From AP-15 sp963747735 (lineage in GTDB: Bacteria; Pseudomonadota; Alphaproteobacteria; ATCC43930; CGMCC-115725), in assembly GCA_963747735.1 (NCBI GenBank), contig CAVVGE010000005.1, positions 558,001 through 622,000 on the forward strand: 64,000 nucleotides of DNA, given 5' to 3'. Below, in pieces: positions 1 to 9,330 of this stretch (its first letter is position 1; the number at the start of each line of letters is the position of its first letter). The notes under the pieces are model-generated. The model was not told the DNA's origin, made no database searches, and was given only the letters and a program-made list of their open reading frames with translations. The position numbers were made by a program, and so were the translations under genes.

Positions 1-50
1 GAGCGCGGCGCTTGCCGCGCGCCGGGGCGCCGAGGCCGCCCGCATCATGA
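1..50 (+). CDS. Possible 3' end of an upstream gene (partial)
   Basis: The frame ending in TGA at 48-50 is open to the window edge, and its stop overlaps the ATG at 47 of the next gene in an ATGA arrangement typical of translationally coupled genes. Only about 15 codons are visible, so no function can be proposed. The second frame is also open to the edge, so the next gene could start further upstream instead. Confidence 0.25.
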   Translation, partial: ARRLPRAGAPRPPAS

Positions 51-712
51 CGATGGCAACGCCGGCCTCTGCGGCTCGGCGGGCACCGCGACCGGACGAT
101 GCGCCGGTCTATTGGCCGGACGAGCTTTGGGCCGGGCTTGTCGGCAGGGCCGACGCAATGATCCGCACCTGCTACGGCGTCTATGAATTCACCGGCGATC
201 CCGACTGCGTGCTGCGGGTCGGGCTCGGCCGGGCGCGCGCCCCGCTGGCGCTGCATAACGGGACGGCGATCGAGCCCGGCGAGCTGATCGGGACCCTGCA
301 TTTCTGGAACGAGCATCTGCCGAGGTATTCGCCGCAAGGGCCCGATCTCGCCTGGGCCTGCGCGATGCGCGGCAAGGTGCAGCATTCGCTGCGGGCGTTG
401 GCGTTGCACATCGGGACCGAGCCGGCATGGCGTGAGGTCCGGGCGCTGCGGGGCGACGCCGCATTGTCGACCCGGCTCGGCGAGGCGCAGATCGCTCGGC
501 TCGCCGGGCATTATGGGTTTGAGCGGATCCCAGCCGATTTTTCATGGTTCGGACGGCTGCATGCGTTCGGTGACAGCTTTGTGCTGTGGGGCTTGACCCG
601 TGCGTTCAATCCCTCGGCCCTGCCGCGGCAGGGCTTTTTGCGGGACCACTGCGAATTGTGGATATCGCGCGAGGCGCTGCTGCGGCGCTATTCCGGTCGC
701 GCTGGAGGCTAG
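47..712 (+). CDS. YkoP-like domain protein, partner of the glycosyltransferase
   Basis: A soluble protein of 221 residues without signal peptide or membrane segment. Tryptophan and histidine positions such as LIGTLHFWNEHLP (about residues 80-92) and the DHCELWISR end resemble the small YkoP-type domain that accompanies glycosyltransferases and polysaccharide deacetylases; this family call is from memory of motifs and is tentative. The stop codon TAG directly abuts the ATG of the glycosyltransferase gene, so the two are almost certainly co-translated. The likely role is an accessory in lipid or envelope glycan modification. The start at 47 overlaps a possible upstream stop codon; the frame is open further upstream, so a longer N-terminus is possible. 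Confidence 0.6.
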   Translation: MTMATPASAARRAPRPDDAPVYWPDELWAGLVGRADAMIRTCYGVYEFTGDPDCVLRVGLGRARAPLALHNGTAIEPGELIGTLHFWNEHLPRYSPQGPDLAWACAMRGKVQHSLRALALHIGTEPAWREVRALRGDAALSTRLGEAQIARLAGHYGFERIPADFSWFGRLHAFGDSFVLWGLTRAFNPSALPRQGFLRDHCELWISREALLRRYSGRAGG

Positions 713-1909
713 ATGCCGGCCTTGCTCGGCGGCGCCGCCTGGCTCCTCTTGGTGCTGCTGCTGCTGGCGCGCGCGGTCCGCCAGCTCCGCGCTTATCGGC
801 AGACGGCGCTCGCCGATTTTGGCGGCACCTCGGCGGCCACGGTTGCGATCATCGTTCCGGCCAGAAACGAGATCGACAACATCGAAAAATGTCTCGCCGG
901 CCTGGTGGCGCAAAGCGGCCCGGCCGATCACCGCACAATCATCGTCGTCGACGACCAGTCGCAGGACGGCACGGTGCAAAGGGTCGAGCACCGCATCGCG
1001 CGCGGCGACCCGGTCCGGCTGATCGGCGCCGGTCCGCTGCCCGCCGGCTGGGTCGGCAAGCCGCATGCCTGCTGGCGGGGCGCTCTCGCCGCAAAAGCCG
1101 ATTGGCTCTGCTTTATCGACGCCGATGTCCGGGCCGCACCCCGGCTGGTTGCGACCGCGCTCGCGGCAGCCGAAGCAAACGCGATCGACATGTTGTCGCT
1201 GCGCCCGTTTCAGGAGCTCGGCAGCTTTTGGGAGCGGGTCGTGATGCCGGCCGGGCTCCTGATCCTCGCCTGCATCAAAGACCGCGACAGCGCCCGCCAC
1301 GCCGACCGATCGGCGGCCTCGGCCAACGGGCAATTCATCCTGGTGCGCCGCGAGGCTTACTTCAGCATCGGCGGCCACGCCGCAGTGGCCGACCAGATCA
1401 GCGAAGACCGCGCGTTGGCGATGCGGGCGCAGCAGATGGGATACCGCTTTCGCGTGCTCGCCGCCGAGGAGCTGGCGCGAACCCGGATGTACCGGGATTT
1501 TGCCTCGCTGTGGGAGGGTCTGTCGAAAAACGTGATCGACATCACGGGCAGCGCCTCGAGCACGCTGCTCGCAGCGCTCGGCGGCTTTGTCGTCGGGTGG
1601 GCGGCGCTGCTGGCGCCGTTGGCGATCGGGGTCGCGGCCTGGCGACAGCCCTCGGCAGCGCCGGGGCTCGTGATGGCGGTGGCGGGGTTCGTTATGGCGG
1701 TGGCGGGCTCGACCGCGGTGATCGCGATCCAGATCGGCACCGCGCGGCACTGTCGCATCCCCGCCCTCTATGGCCTCTTCTTCGCATGCGGCTATACGGT
1801 AGCCGTCGGCCTCGCCGGCAACGGCATCCGGCAGCGGCTCGGCGGGCGGACCAGATGGAAAGGGCGAACCTACGGATCCGACCGAAACCCGTCGCCCGGA
1901 CGAACGTGA
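713..1909 (+). CDS. Family 2 glycosyltransferase, hopene-associated HpnB-like
   Basis: A membrane-bound GT2 glycosyltransferase of 398 residues. It has an N-terminal hydrophobic segment (about 3-20), then a GT-A fold: IIVPARNE (about 45), the nucleotide-binding IIVVDDQSQDGT (about 80), the DxD motif in FIDADV (about 138) and a late acidic SEDRAL motif (about 228). The C-terminal third holds three or four hydrophobic segments. This layout matches HpnB of hopanoid loci and CrtQ-type enzymes, which glycosylate polyprenoid lipids at the inner membrane; the exact acceptor cannot be read from the sequence. The start follows an SD (GGAGG) and abuts the upstream stop. Its 3' end overlaps the start of the following permease gene. 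No squalene-hopene cyclase is visible in the window. Confidence 0.8.
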   Translation: MPALLGGAAWLLLVLLLLARAVRQLRAYRQTALADFGGTSAATVAIIVPARNEIDNIEKCLAGLVAQSGPADHRTIIVVDDQSQDGTVQRVEHRIARGDPVRLIGAGPLPAGWVGKPHACWRGALAAKADWLCFIDADVRAAPRLVATALAAAEANAIDMLSLRPFQELGSFWERVVMPAGLLILACIKDRDSARHADRSAASANGQFILVRREAYFSIGGHAAVADQISEDRALAMRAQQMGYRFRVLAAEELARTRMYRDFASLWEGLSKNVIDITGSASSTLLAALGGFVVGWAALLAPLAIGVAAWRQPSAAPGLVMAVAGFVMAVAGSTAVIAIQIGTARHCRIPALYGLFFACGYTVAVGLAGNGIRQRLGGRTRWKGRTYGSDRNPSPGRT

Positions 1910-3000
1910 CGCGGACCGGCTCGCAGCGGCGCACGCGGCACCGGACCGCTTCGCCGCCGGGCCGCAGCGCTCGCGCGTCGGCGGCTGGGCGATCGTCGCG
2001 GTCCTGGCGGCGCTGGCGGTCCTGCTCTACGCGATCCGCTACGCCCTCTTGCCGTTTGTCTTTGCGGTCGCGATCGGCTTTGTCACCGACCCGCTGATCA
2101 AGGCGGTGCAGCAGCGGCTCGGCGGCCCGCGCTGGCCGGTGGCGCTCCTTACCTACATCGTGCTGCTCGCGATTTCTGCCGGCGCCGGCTATTGGATCGG
2201 CCGCACCGCCATTGCCGATCTTTTGCAGTTCGCCGCGCACGCGCCGGAAATACTGCGCCATTTTCTCGACCAGGCGAGTCGGGCAAAACGGCATCGTTCT
2301 GTTTGGCCGGACCTACCGGCCGGACCAGATAATCGGCGCGCTCGGCGAAACGCTGCGCGGCACGCTCGGCGGCAGCGCCTTGACCGGCCTTGTCGGCGTC
2401 GCTGCGTCGTTCGTCTTTGGCGGCTTTCTGCTGCTGGTGCTGACCCCCTATTTTATGGTTTCGGGGCCGCGTCTCGCCGCCGGTGCCATCTGGCTGCTGC
2501 CGCCCGAGCGGCGCCATTCGGTCGAGGTATTGCTGCCGACCCTGGTGCCGGCCTTGCGCCGCTATCTGATCGGCATCTTTCTCGTCGTTCTGTATACCTC
2601 GTTCATCGGCTGGATCGGCTTCGGCCCGGTGTTTCACCTGCCGCACGCCCAGCTGATCGCGATCGCCGTCGGCGTGCTCGAGCTCGTGCCCGTCGTCGGG
2701 CCATTGACCTCGGCGACGCTCGTCGGCCTTGTCGCGGTGCAGCAGGCGAGCATCTGGACCGCCGTCTTTCTGATGGCGTTTGCGATCGGCCTGCGCCTGT
2801 CGATCGACAATGTGGTCGGCCCGATCGTGCTCGGCCAGGCGGCGCGGATTCACCCGGTCATCGTGATTATTTCCTTTGTCACCGGGGCGATGCTGTTCGG
2901 CATCGTCGGGCTGTTGCTCGCGGTGCCGGTCGTGGTCTGCGTCAAGGTCGCGCTCGAGCACTACTATGCCGAGCCGATCCGCCATGGCGAGCGCGAGTGA
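1855..3000 (+). pseudogene. AI-2E family transporter (PerM-like), broken by two indels
   Basis: The coding signal of an AI-2E/PerM-type permease runs from about 1855 to 3000 but in three pieces. ATG 1855 is in one frame; a second frame carries the N-terminal EPTDPTE segment and the first hydrophobic helices up to FLDQAS (about 2277); a third frame carries GQNGIVLFGRTY through the conserved core (LELVPVVGPL, about 2680) to the stop. Adding one A to the AAA run at 1859-1861 and removing one base near 2277-2280 would restore a continuous protein of roughly 380 residues, the usual family length. It overlaps the upstream glycosyltransferase by about 55 bases. The family includes autoinducer-2 and other small-molecule exporters; the substrate here is unknown. 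The two compensable indels could be real decay or residual sequencing errors. Confidence 0.75.
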
Positions 3001-3012
3001 CCAGCGCCCCGC

Positions 3013-4236
3013 TCAGGCGGGGGCGGCGCCGTTGATGATCGGCCCGAACAGCCGCCAGCGCTCGCCGTCGAAGCGGGCCATCTGGATCTGCTTGATCGGC
3101 GCAAAATCGGTCGGGCTGGTATTGATCGTGATCCCGGGCAGCAGCATCGGCACCCGGAAGTCGTGCAGGTTCGCCGCCTCTTTCATGATGTTCTCGCGGG
3201 TCAAATCGTCGCCGCACTGCTTGACCACCTGGATAAAGGTCTGCGCAAAGGACGGCCCGACCACGTTGCCGACATCGCTCTTGTCGCCCGAGGGATAATA
3301 TTTGTCCATAAAGGCTACCCAATCCTTGTAGCCCTGGTCGTCCTTCCATTGCGGGTCGGTCGGGTCCTTCAGGAAAAAGTCGGAGACGATGTCCTTGGCG
3401 TTTTGCAGCCCGGCCGGCTTCAAGGTGGCCGCGACCGAATTGCCGATGCCGCTGACGATGTGCAGCGGCTTCCATTCGATCTCGACTGCCTTGCGGATCG
3501 ACTGGGCGGCAAATTTTGGGATCGCGCAGTTGACAAAGACATCGACCCCCTTTGCCTTCATCGCGATTACTTGTGAATCGACCGTCGGGTCGGTCGTCTC
3601 ATAGGAGGCGGCATCGACGATCTTGGCGTTCTTGCCGGCAAGGCCCTCGGTCACGCCGTGCAGGTAGTCCTTGCCGAAATCGTCGTTCTGGTAGAGCACG
3701 CCGACCTTGCCGTCCGGCTTGTTCGCCAAAATATAGGCGGCGTAGGCGTGCCCCTCGCTCAAATAGCTCGGCTGCCAGCCGATCGTCCACGGAAAGTGCT
3801 TGGGGTCGTCCCACTTGCTGGCGCCGGTGGCAGCGAACAGCTGCGGCACCTTTTTCCGGTTCAAGTAATGTTGGATCGCGGTGTTGGTGGGCGTGCCGAG
3901 CGGGTTCAGCATCAACAGGACGCCGTCCTCTTCGACCAGCTTGCGGGTCTGCTCGACGGTCTTGGGCGGCGAATAGGCGTCGTCGTAGGACAAAAAGATG
4001 ATCTTGCGCCCGTTCACCCCGCCCTGGTCGTTGACCATCTTGAAATAGGCGGTTTCGGCCTTGCCGATCGTGCCGTAGGACGAGGCCGGCCCGCTGTAGA
4101 AGCAGGTGTTGCCGATCTTGATCGAGGTGTCGGTGACGCCGGGCCCGTATTGCTTGGCGGCGCGCGCCGGCAGTGCCGCGAGCGCCAGTGTCGCCGGTGC
4201 GGCGGCGAGGATCGAACGGCGGGTGACCTCTTTCAT
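3013..4236 (-). CDS. Liv-type ABC transporter substrate-binding protein (array member 1)
   Basis: A periplasmic binding protein of 407 residues, type I fold (Peripla_BP_6, LivJ/LivK family), last gene of the Liv operon. It begins with a twin-arginine-style signal (TRRSILAAAP, cleavage after ALPARA about residue 27), indicating export by Tat. The mature N-terminus has GVTDTSIKIGNTCFYSGPAS, with Cys-Phe in the first ligand loop where the fifth paralogue has Gly-Pro. The LYQNDDFGKDY motif (about 185) is typical of the family. ATG 4236 is chosen because it places the Tat signal at the N-terminus; an SD-like AGGAGAAC lies upstream. It follows array member 2 by 41 bases and is highly similar to it, showing recent tandem duplication. 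The ligand is not predictable beyond amino acids or small organic acids and amides. Confidence 0.93.
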   Translation of the reverse strand: MKEVTRRSILAAAPATLALAALPARAAKQYGPGVTDTSIKIGNTCFYSGPASSYGTIGKAETAYFKMVNDQGGVNGRKIIFLSYDDAYSPPKTVEQTRKLVEEDGVLLMLNPLGTPTNTAIQHYLNRKKVPQLFAATGASKWDDPKHFPWTIGWQPSYLSEGHAYAAYILANKPDGKVGVLYQNDDFGKDYLHGVTEGLAGKNAKIVDAASYETTDPTVDSQVIAMKAKGVDVFVNCAIPKFAAQSIRKAVEIEWKPLHIVSGIGNSVAATLKPAGLQNAKDIVSDFFLKDPTDPQWKDDQGYKDWVAFMDKYYPSGDKSDVGNVVGPSFAQTFIQVVKQCGDDLTRENIMKEAANLHDFRVPMLLPGITINTSPTDFAPIKQIQMARFDGERWRLFGPIINGAAPA

Positions 4237-4277
4237 TTTTGTTCTCCTGCTTTTGATTGCGGTTGGTGCCCGACACG

Positions 4278-5505
4278 TCAGGCCGGCAGCTGGCCGGAAA
4301 TCAGCGAGCCGAACAATTGCCAGCGTTGGCCGTCGAACCGCGCCAGCTGGATTTCTTTGATCGGCGCGTAATCGGTCGGGCTCGTGTTGATCGTGATCCC
4401 GGGCAGCAGCATCGGCACCCGGAAATTGTGCAGGCTCGCCGCCTCTTTCATGATGTTCTCGCGGGTCAAATTGTCGCCGCATTGCTTCAGCACCTGAATA
4501 AAGGTCTGGGCGATGGAGGGGCCGGTCACGTTCAGGCCGTCGGCCTTGTCGCCACTGGGATAGTACTTGTCCATAAAGGCGAGCCAGTCCTTGTAGCCCG
4601 GATCGTCCTGCCATTGCGGGTCGGTCGGGTCCTTGAGAAAAAAGTCGGAGACAATTCCTTTGGCGTTTTCCAGCCCGGCCGGCTTCAACGTCGCCGCGAC
4701 CGAATGGCCGATGCCGCTTAGAATATGCAACGGCTGCCAGTTGATCTCGACTGCCTTGCGGATCGCCTGCGCCGCGAATTTGGGGATGGCGGTGTTGACG
4801 AAGGCATCGACCCCCTTGGCTTTCATTTCGATGACCTGGGAATCGACGGTCGTGTCGTTCGTCTCATAGGATGCGGTGTAAGCCAGCATCCGGTCGGCTT
4901 TGCCGCCGAGCCCCTCGGTGACGCCGCGCAGGTAATCCTTGCCGAAATCGTCGTTCTGATAAAGCACGCCGACCTTGCCTGCGGGCCGCTGCGCCAGGAT
5001 GTAGGCGGCATAAGCGTGCCCCTCGCTCAGATAGCTCGGCTGCCAGCCGATCGTCCACGGGAAGTGCTTGGGGTCGTCCCATTTGCTGGCACCGGTGGCG
5101 ACAAACAATTGCGGCACCTTTTTCTGGTTCAGGTATTTCTGGATCGCGGTGTTGGTGGGCGTGCCGAGCGGGTTCAGCATCAGCAGCACACCGTCCTGCT
5201 TCGACGAGGCGCCGGGTCTGCTCGACCGTCTTCGGCGGCGAATAGGCGTCGTCATAGGAGAGAAAGATGATCTTGCGGCCGTTCACCCCGCCTTGGTCGT
5301 TGATCATCTTGAAATAGGCGGCCTCGCATTTGCCGACCGTGGCATAGGACGAGGCCGGCCCGCTGTAAAAGCAGGTGTTGCCGATCTTGATCGAGGTGTC
5401 GGTAACGCCGGGGCCGTATTGTTTTGCCGCGCGGGCCGGCAAGGCGGCGAGCGCCAGCGTCGCCGGTGCGGCGGCGAGGATCGAACGTCGGGTAAGCTTT
5501 TTCAT
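4278..5505 (-). pseudogene. Liv-type substrate-binding protein (array member 2), frameshifted
   Basis: This is the second of five tandem Peripla_BP_6 binding proteins. It has the Tat signal TRRSILAAAP and the same NTCFYSGPAS ligand loop as members 1 and 3. The frame breaks after KTVEQTRRLVE: the rest (DGVLLMLNPLGTPTNTAI onward to 4278) is in another frame. Alignment with member 3 by eye shows one extra T at 5200-5201 (CTGCTTCGACG against CTGCTCGACG). Without that base a full protein of about 408 residues would be made. ATG 5505 has an SD-like GGAGGGCG upstream. The protein is otherwise intact across its length, which argues for a very recent mutation or an assembly error, not old decay. Spacing is 22 bases from member 3 upstream and 41 to member 1 downstream. 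Confidence 0.88.
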
Positions 5506-5527
5506 GTCGCCCTCCCTGGCCGGCGTG

Positions 5528-6754
5528 TCAGGCCGGCAATTGCCCCGAGATCAGTGGGCCGAACAGCGCCCATTTTCGGCCGTCGAACCGACCCATCTGG
5601 ATCTGCTTGATCGGTGCGAAATCGGTCGGGCTCGTGTTGATCGTGATCCCGGGCAACAGCATCGGCAGTCTGAGGTTGTGCAGGTTCGCCGCCTCTTTCA
5701 TGATGTTCTCGCGGCTCAGATCGTCGCCGCACTGCTTCAGCACCTGGACGAAGGTCTGGGCAAAGCACGGCCCGAGGACGTTGTAGAGATCGGTCTTGTC
5801 GCCGCCCGGATAATACTTATCCATGAAGACGAGCCAATTCTTATAGCCCGGGTCGTCCTTCCACTGCGGATCGGTCGGATCTTTCAGAAAAAAGTCCGAT
5901 ACGATGCCGACGGAGTTTTCCAAGCCGGCCGGCTTCAGGGTCGCGGCGACCGAATTGGCGGCGCCGATCAGGATGTGCAGCGGCTTCCATTTGATCTCGG
6001 CCGATTTGCGGATCGTTTGCGCGGCGAATTTCGGGATTGCGATATCGACAAAGACGTCGACGTTTTTCGATTGGATCTCGATGATTTGCGAATTGACGGT
6101 GGGGTCGGTCGTCTCATAGGACGCGCGCGCGACGATCATCGACTTGGCCTTGTCGCCGAGCCCTTCGGTCAACCCGTTCAAGTAATCCTTGCCGGCATCG
6201 TCGTTTTGGTAGAGCACGCCGATCCGCGCGTCGGGCTTGTTCGCCAGGATGTAGGCGGCGTAGGCGTGACCCTCGCCGAGATAGCTCGGCTGCCAGCCGA
6301 TCGTCCACGGGAAATGTTTCGGATCGTTCCATTTGCTCGCACCCGTGCCGGCGAAGAGCTGCGGCACCTTTTTCTGATTGAGGTAATGCTGGATCGCGGT
6401 GTTGGTCGGGGTGCCGAGCGGGTTCAGCATCAATAGGACGCCGTCCTGCTCGACGAGGCGGCGGGTCTGCTCGACGGTCTTGGGCGGGGAATAGGCGTCG
6501 TCGTAGGAAATGAAGTCGATCTTGCGCCCGTTCACCCCGCCCTGCTCGTTGACCATCTTGAAATAGGCCGCCTCCGACTTGCCGATCGTGCCGTAGGACG
6601 AAGCGGGCCCGCTGTAAAAGCAGGTGTTGCCGACCTTGATTTCGGTGTCGGTGACGCCCGGCCCGTAGTTTTTGGCGGCACGAGCCGGGAGCGCAGCAAG
6701 CGCCAGCGCCGCCGGTGCGGCGGCGAGGATCGAGCGGCGGGTGATGTGCGTCAT
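5528..6754 (-). CDS. Liv-type ABC transporter substrate-binding protein (array member 3)
   Basis: An intact periplasmic binding protein of 408 residues, Peripla_BP_6 family, with a Tat signal (HITRRSILAAAPAAL, cleavage after LPARA). It shares the NTCFYSGPAS loop and the MLNPLGTPTNTAI segment with members 1 and 2, but differs in the second lobe (QIIEIQSKNVDVFVDIAIPKF, LIGAANSVAATLK), suggesting ligand divergence inside the duplicated set. ATG 6754 follows the SD-like GGGAGGGC. It lies 41 bases after member 4 and 22 bases before member 2 in the same transcriptional direction. Function within the uptake system: ligand capture for the single LivHMGF translocator encoded upstream. The specific ligand cannot be inferred. 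Confidence 0.93.
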   Translation of the reverse strand: MTHITRRSILAAAPAALALAALPARAAKNYGPGVTDTEIKVGNTCFYSGPASSYGTIGKSEAAYFKMVNEQGGVNGRKIDFISYDDAYSPPKTVEQTRRLVEQDGVLLMLNPLGTPTNTAIQHYLNQKKVPQLFAGTGASKWNDPKHFPWTIGWQPSYLGEGHAYAAYILANKPDARIGVLYQNDDAGKDYLNGLTEGLGDKAKSMIVARASYETTDPTVNSQIIEIQSKNVDVFVDIAIPKFAAQTIRKSAEIKWKPLHILIGAANSVAATLKPAGLENSVGIVSDFFLKDPTDPQWKDDPGYKNWLVFMDKYYPGGDKTDLYNVLGPCFAQTFVQVLKQCGDDLSRENIMKEAANLHNLRLPMLLPGITINTSPTDFAPIKQIQMGRFDGRKWALFGPLISGQLPA

Positions 6755-6795
6755 GCTGCCCTCCCTGGCTTGCCCGATGAATCGCGGCCGCGGCG

Positions 6796-8037
6796 TCAGA
6801 CCGGCCGCGCGCCGGAGATCACCGGCCCGAACAATTGCCACCGCTCGCCGTCGAAGCGTGCCAGCTGGACCTCTTTGATCGGCGCAAAATCGGTCGGGCT
6901 GGTGCTGATGGTTATCCCGGGCAGCAGCATCGGCAGGCTCAGCTGGTGCAAATTGGCCGCTTGCTTCATGACGTTGGCGCGGGTCAGCTCGTCGCCGCAC
7001 GCCTTGAGCACATGCGCGACCAACCCCGCCTGCGTCGGCCCGAACACATTGAGGCCATCGTTCTTGTCGCCCCCCGGGTACCATTTGTTCATAAAGCCGA
7101 GCCACCACTTATAGCCGGCGTCGTCCTGCCATTGCGGGTCGGTCGGGTCCTTCAAAAAGAAGTCGGTGACGATGCCCTTCGACGCCTCGAGCCCGGCCGG
7201 CTTCAATGTCCCGGCAACCGAATTGCCGATGCCGCTCAAGATGTGCAGCGGCTTCCATTCGATCTCCGCCGCCTTGCGGATCGCCTGTGCGGCAAATTTG
7301 GCGATCGCGGTATTGACAAAGACGTCGCAGCCCGCCGCCTTCATGCCGACGACCTGAGAATCGACGGTCGGGTCGGTGGTCTCGTAGGTCGCCTTTACCT
7401 TGATCATCGAGGCGGCCTTCGGACCCAGCCCGTCGGCCACACCCTTCATATAGTCCTTGCCGAAATCGTCGTTCTGATAGAGCACGCCGACTTTGCCGTC
7501 GGGCTTGTTCTTCAGAATATAGGCCGCATAGATGCGCCCCTCGCTCTGGTAGTTCGGCTGAAAGCCGATGGTCCAGGGATGCCCCTTGGGGTCGTCCCAT
7601 TTGGCTGCCCCGGTCGCCACAAAGAGCTGCGGCTCCTTGTGCTGGTTCATATACTTCCAGATCGCGGTGTTGGTCGGGGTGCCGGCACCGCCGGCGACGA
7701 TAAAGACCTGGTCCTGCTCGACCAGCTTGCGCGTCATCTCGACGGTTTTCGGCGGCGAATAGGCGTCGTCGTAAGAGATGAAATTGATCTTGCGCCCATT
7801 GATGCCGCCCGCGGCATTGATCATGTTGAAATACGCCGCCTCGCATTTCCAGATCGTGCCGTAGTTCGAGGCGGGTCCGCTGTAGGGTGCGGTGTTGCCG
7901 ATCTTGATTTCGCTGTCGGTAACGCCCGGGTCGTATTGCTTGGCCGCGCGGGCCGGCAAGGCGGCCGCGAGGGGGCCGCCAAAGGCCAGCACAGTCGGGG
8001 CGGCGGCGAGAATGGTGCGACGCGTCAAACGTTTCAT
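6796..8037 (-). CDS. Liv-type ABC transporter substrate-binding protein (array member 4)
   Basis: A periplasmic binding protein of 413 residues, Peripla_BP_6 family, with a longer Tat signal than its neighbours (LTRRTILAAAP then GGPLAAALPARA). The ligand loop reads NTAPYSGPASNY instead of NTCFYSGPASSY, and the central loop is VAGGAGTPTNTAIWKYMN, so the pocket differs from members 1-3. ATG 8037 has a GGAGG at appropriate spacing. It follows member 5 by 55 bases. The protein is uninterrupted and has the expected family length. Export to the periplasm by Tat is predicted from the twin arginines; docking on LivHM is inferred from the operon position. Confidence 0.93.
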   Translation of the reverse strand: MKRLTRRTILAAAPTVLAFGGPLAAALPARAAKQYDPGVTDSEIKIGNTAPYSGPASNYGTIWKCEAAYFNMINAAGGINGRKINFISYDDAYSPPKTVEMTRKLVEQDQVFIVAGGAGTPTNTAIWKYMNQHKEPQLFVATGAAKWDDPKGHPWTIGFQPNYQSEGRIYAAYILKNKPDGKVGVLYQNDDFGKDYMKGVADGLGPKAASMIKVKATYETTDPTVDSQVVGMKAAGCDVFVNTAIAKFAAQAIRKAAEIEWKPLHILSGIGNSVAGTLKPAGLEASKGIVTDFFLKDPTDPQWQDDAGYKWWLGFMNKWYPGGDKNDGLNVFGPTQAGLVAHVLKACGDELTRANVMKQAANLHQLSLPMLLPGITISTSPTDFAPIKEVQLARFDGERWQLFGPVISGARPV

Positions 8038-8092
8038 GATGACCTCCCTCCGTTTATGGGTCGTCCCGGCGATGATCGCCGATCGTTGTCAC

Positions 8093-9310
8093 TCAACCGG
8101 TCCCGCTGGTCAATATAGGGCCGAACCGGTGGAAGCGGTCGCCTTCGAAGCGCTCCATCTGGACTTGCTTGATCGACGCGAAGTCGGTCGGGCTGGTGTT
8201 GACCGTGATGCCGGGCAGCAGCATCGGCTGTGCCAAATGGTGCAGATTTGCCGCCTGCTTCATCACGTTCTCGCGGGTCAATTCGTCGCCGCACTGCTTG
8301 AGGACCTGGACGACCGTCGCCGCGTTCGACGGGCCCCACGCGTTGTAAATATCGCTCTTGTCACCCTTGGGATGATACTTGTCCATGAACGAGACCCACC
8401 ACTTGTAGTCGGCGTCGTCCTGCCATGAGGGATCGGTGGGGTCCTTGAAAGAATTATCTGAAATAACGCCCTGGCCATTTTCGAAACCCGCCGGCTTCAT
8501 CGTCTGCCCCACCGAAGCGGTGCCGCCGATCAGGATTTGCAGCGGCTTCCAGTCGATCGCCGCCGCCTTGCGGATCGCCTGGGCGGCGAATTTGGGGAGC
8601 GCGATCATGACCAGGACATCGCAGCCCGCCGCCTTCATCGCGACGATCTGCGAGTCGACGGTCGGATCGGTGGTCTGGTAAGTGGCCTTGACCGCCGAAG
8701 CCGCTTTGCCGCCGAGCCCATCGAGGACGCCGTTCAGATAGTCTTTGCCGAAATCGTCGTTCTGATAAAGAATCCCAACCTTGCCATCGGGCTTGTGCTT
8801 GAGGATGTAGCCGCCGTAAATTTGGCCCTCGCCGCGATAGCTCACCAGAAAGCCTATGGTCCAGGGGTGGCCCTTTGGGTCGTCCCACTTTGAGGCGCCG
8901 GTAAAGATAAATAGTTGCGGCACCTTTTTCTCGTTCATATAGTGCCAGACCGAGGTGTTGGTCGGGGTCCCAACGGCGCCATTGACAAATAGCACATTGT
9001 CCTGCTCGACAAGCTTGCGCGTCATCTCGACAGTTTTTGGCGGTGAATAGCCGTCATCATAAGAGATGAAGTTGATCTTGCGGCCGTTGATGCCGCCCTG
9101 GGCATTGATCATTTTGTAATAGGCGGCCATAGAGAGGGGTATGGCGCCGGCGCTCGCGTACGGGCCGGTATAGGGACCGGTATTGCCGATCTTGATTTCG
9201 GTGTCGGTAACGCCCGGGCCGTATTGTTTGGCAGCGCGGGCCGGCAAGGCGGCGAGCGTCAGCGCCGCTGGGGCCGTGGCAAGTATTCGGCGCCGGGTGA
9301 TCTGCGTCAC
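8093..9310 (-). CDS. Liv-type ABC transporter substrate-binding protein (array member 5)
   Basis: The first binding-protein gene after livM and the most divergent of the five: 405 residues, Tat signal (TRRRILATAPAAL ending LPARA), ligand loop NTGPYTGPYASAG and central loop VNGAVGTPTNTSVWHYMN. The Gly-Pro in the first loop is closest to canonical LivK-type proteins, so this may be the ancestral copy from which the array expanded. The start is taken as GTG at 9310 because the SD GGGAGGAG sits six to eight bases upstream and the codon places the Tat signal at the N-terminus; no ATG fits. Only 20 bases separate it from the livM stop. Confidence 0.92.
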   Translation of the reverse strand: MTQITRRRILATAPAALTLAALPARAAKQYGPGVTDTEIKIGNTGPYTGPYASAGAIPLSMAAYYKMINAQGGINGRKINFISYDDGYSPPKTVEMTRKLVEQDNVLFVNGAVGTPTNTSVWHYMNEKKVPQLFIFTGASKWDDPKGHPWTIGFLVSYRGEGQIYGGYILKHKPDGKVGILYQNDDFGKDYLNGVLDGLGGKAASAVKATYQTTDPTVDSQIVAMKAAGCDVLVMIALPKFAAQAIRKAAAIDWKPLQILIGGTASVGQTMKPAGFENGQGVISDNSFKDPTDPSWQDDADYKWWVSFMDKYHPKGDKSDIYNAWGPSNAATVVQVLKQCGDELTRENVMKQAANLHHLAQPMLLPGITVNTSPTDFASIKQVQMERFEGDRFHRFGPILTSGTG

Positions 9311-9330
9311 GATGTTCTCCTCCCGATTGC

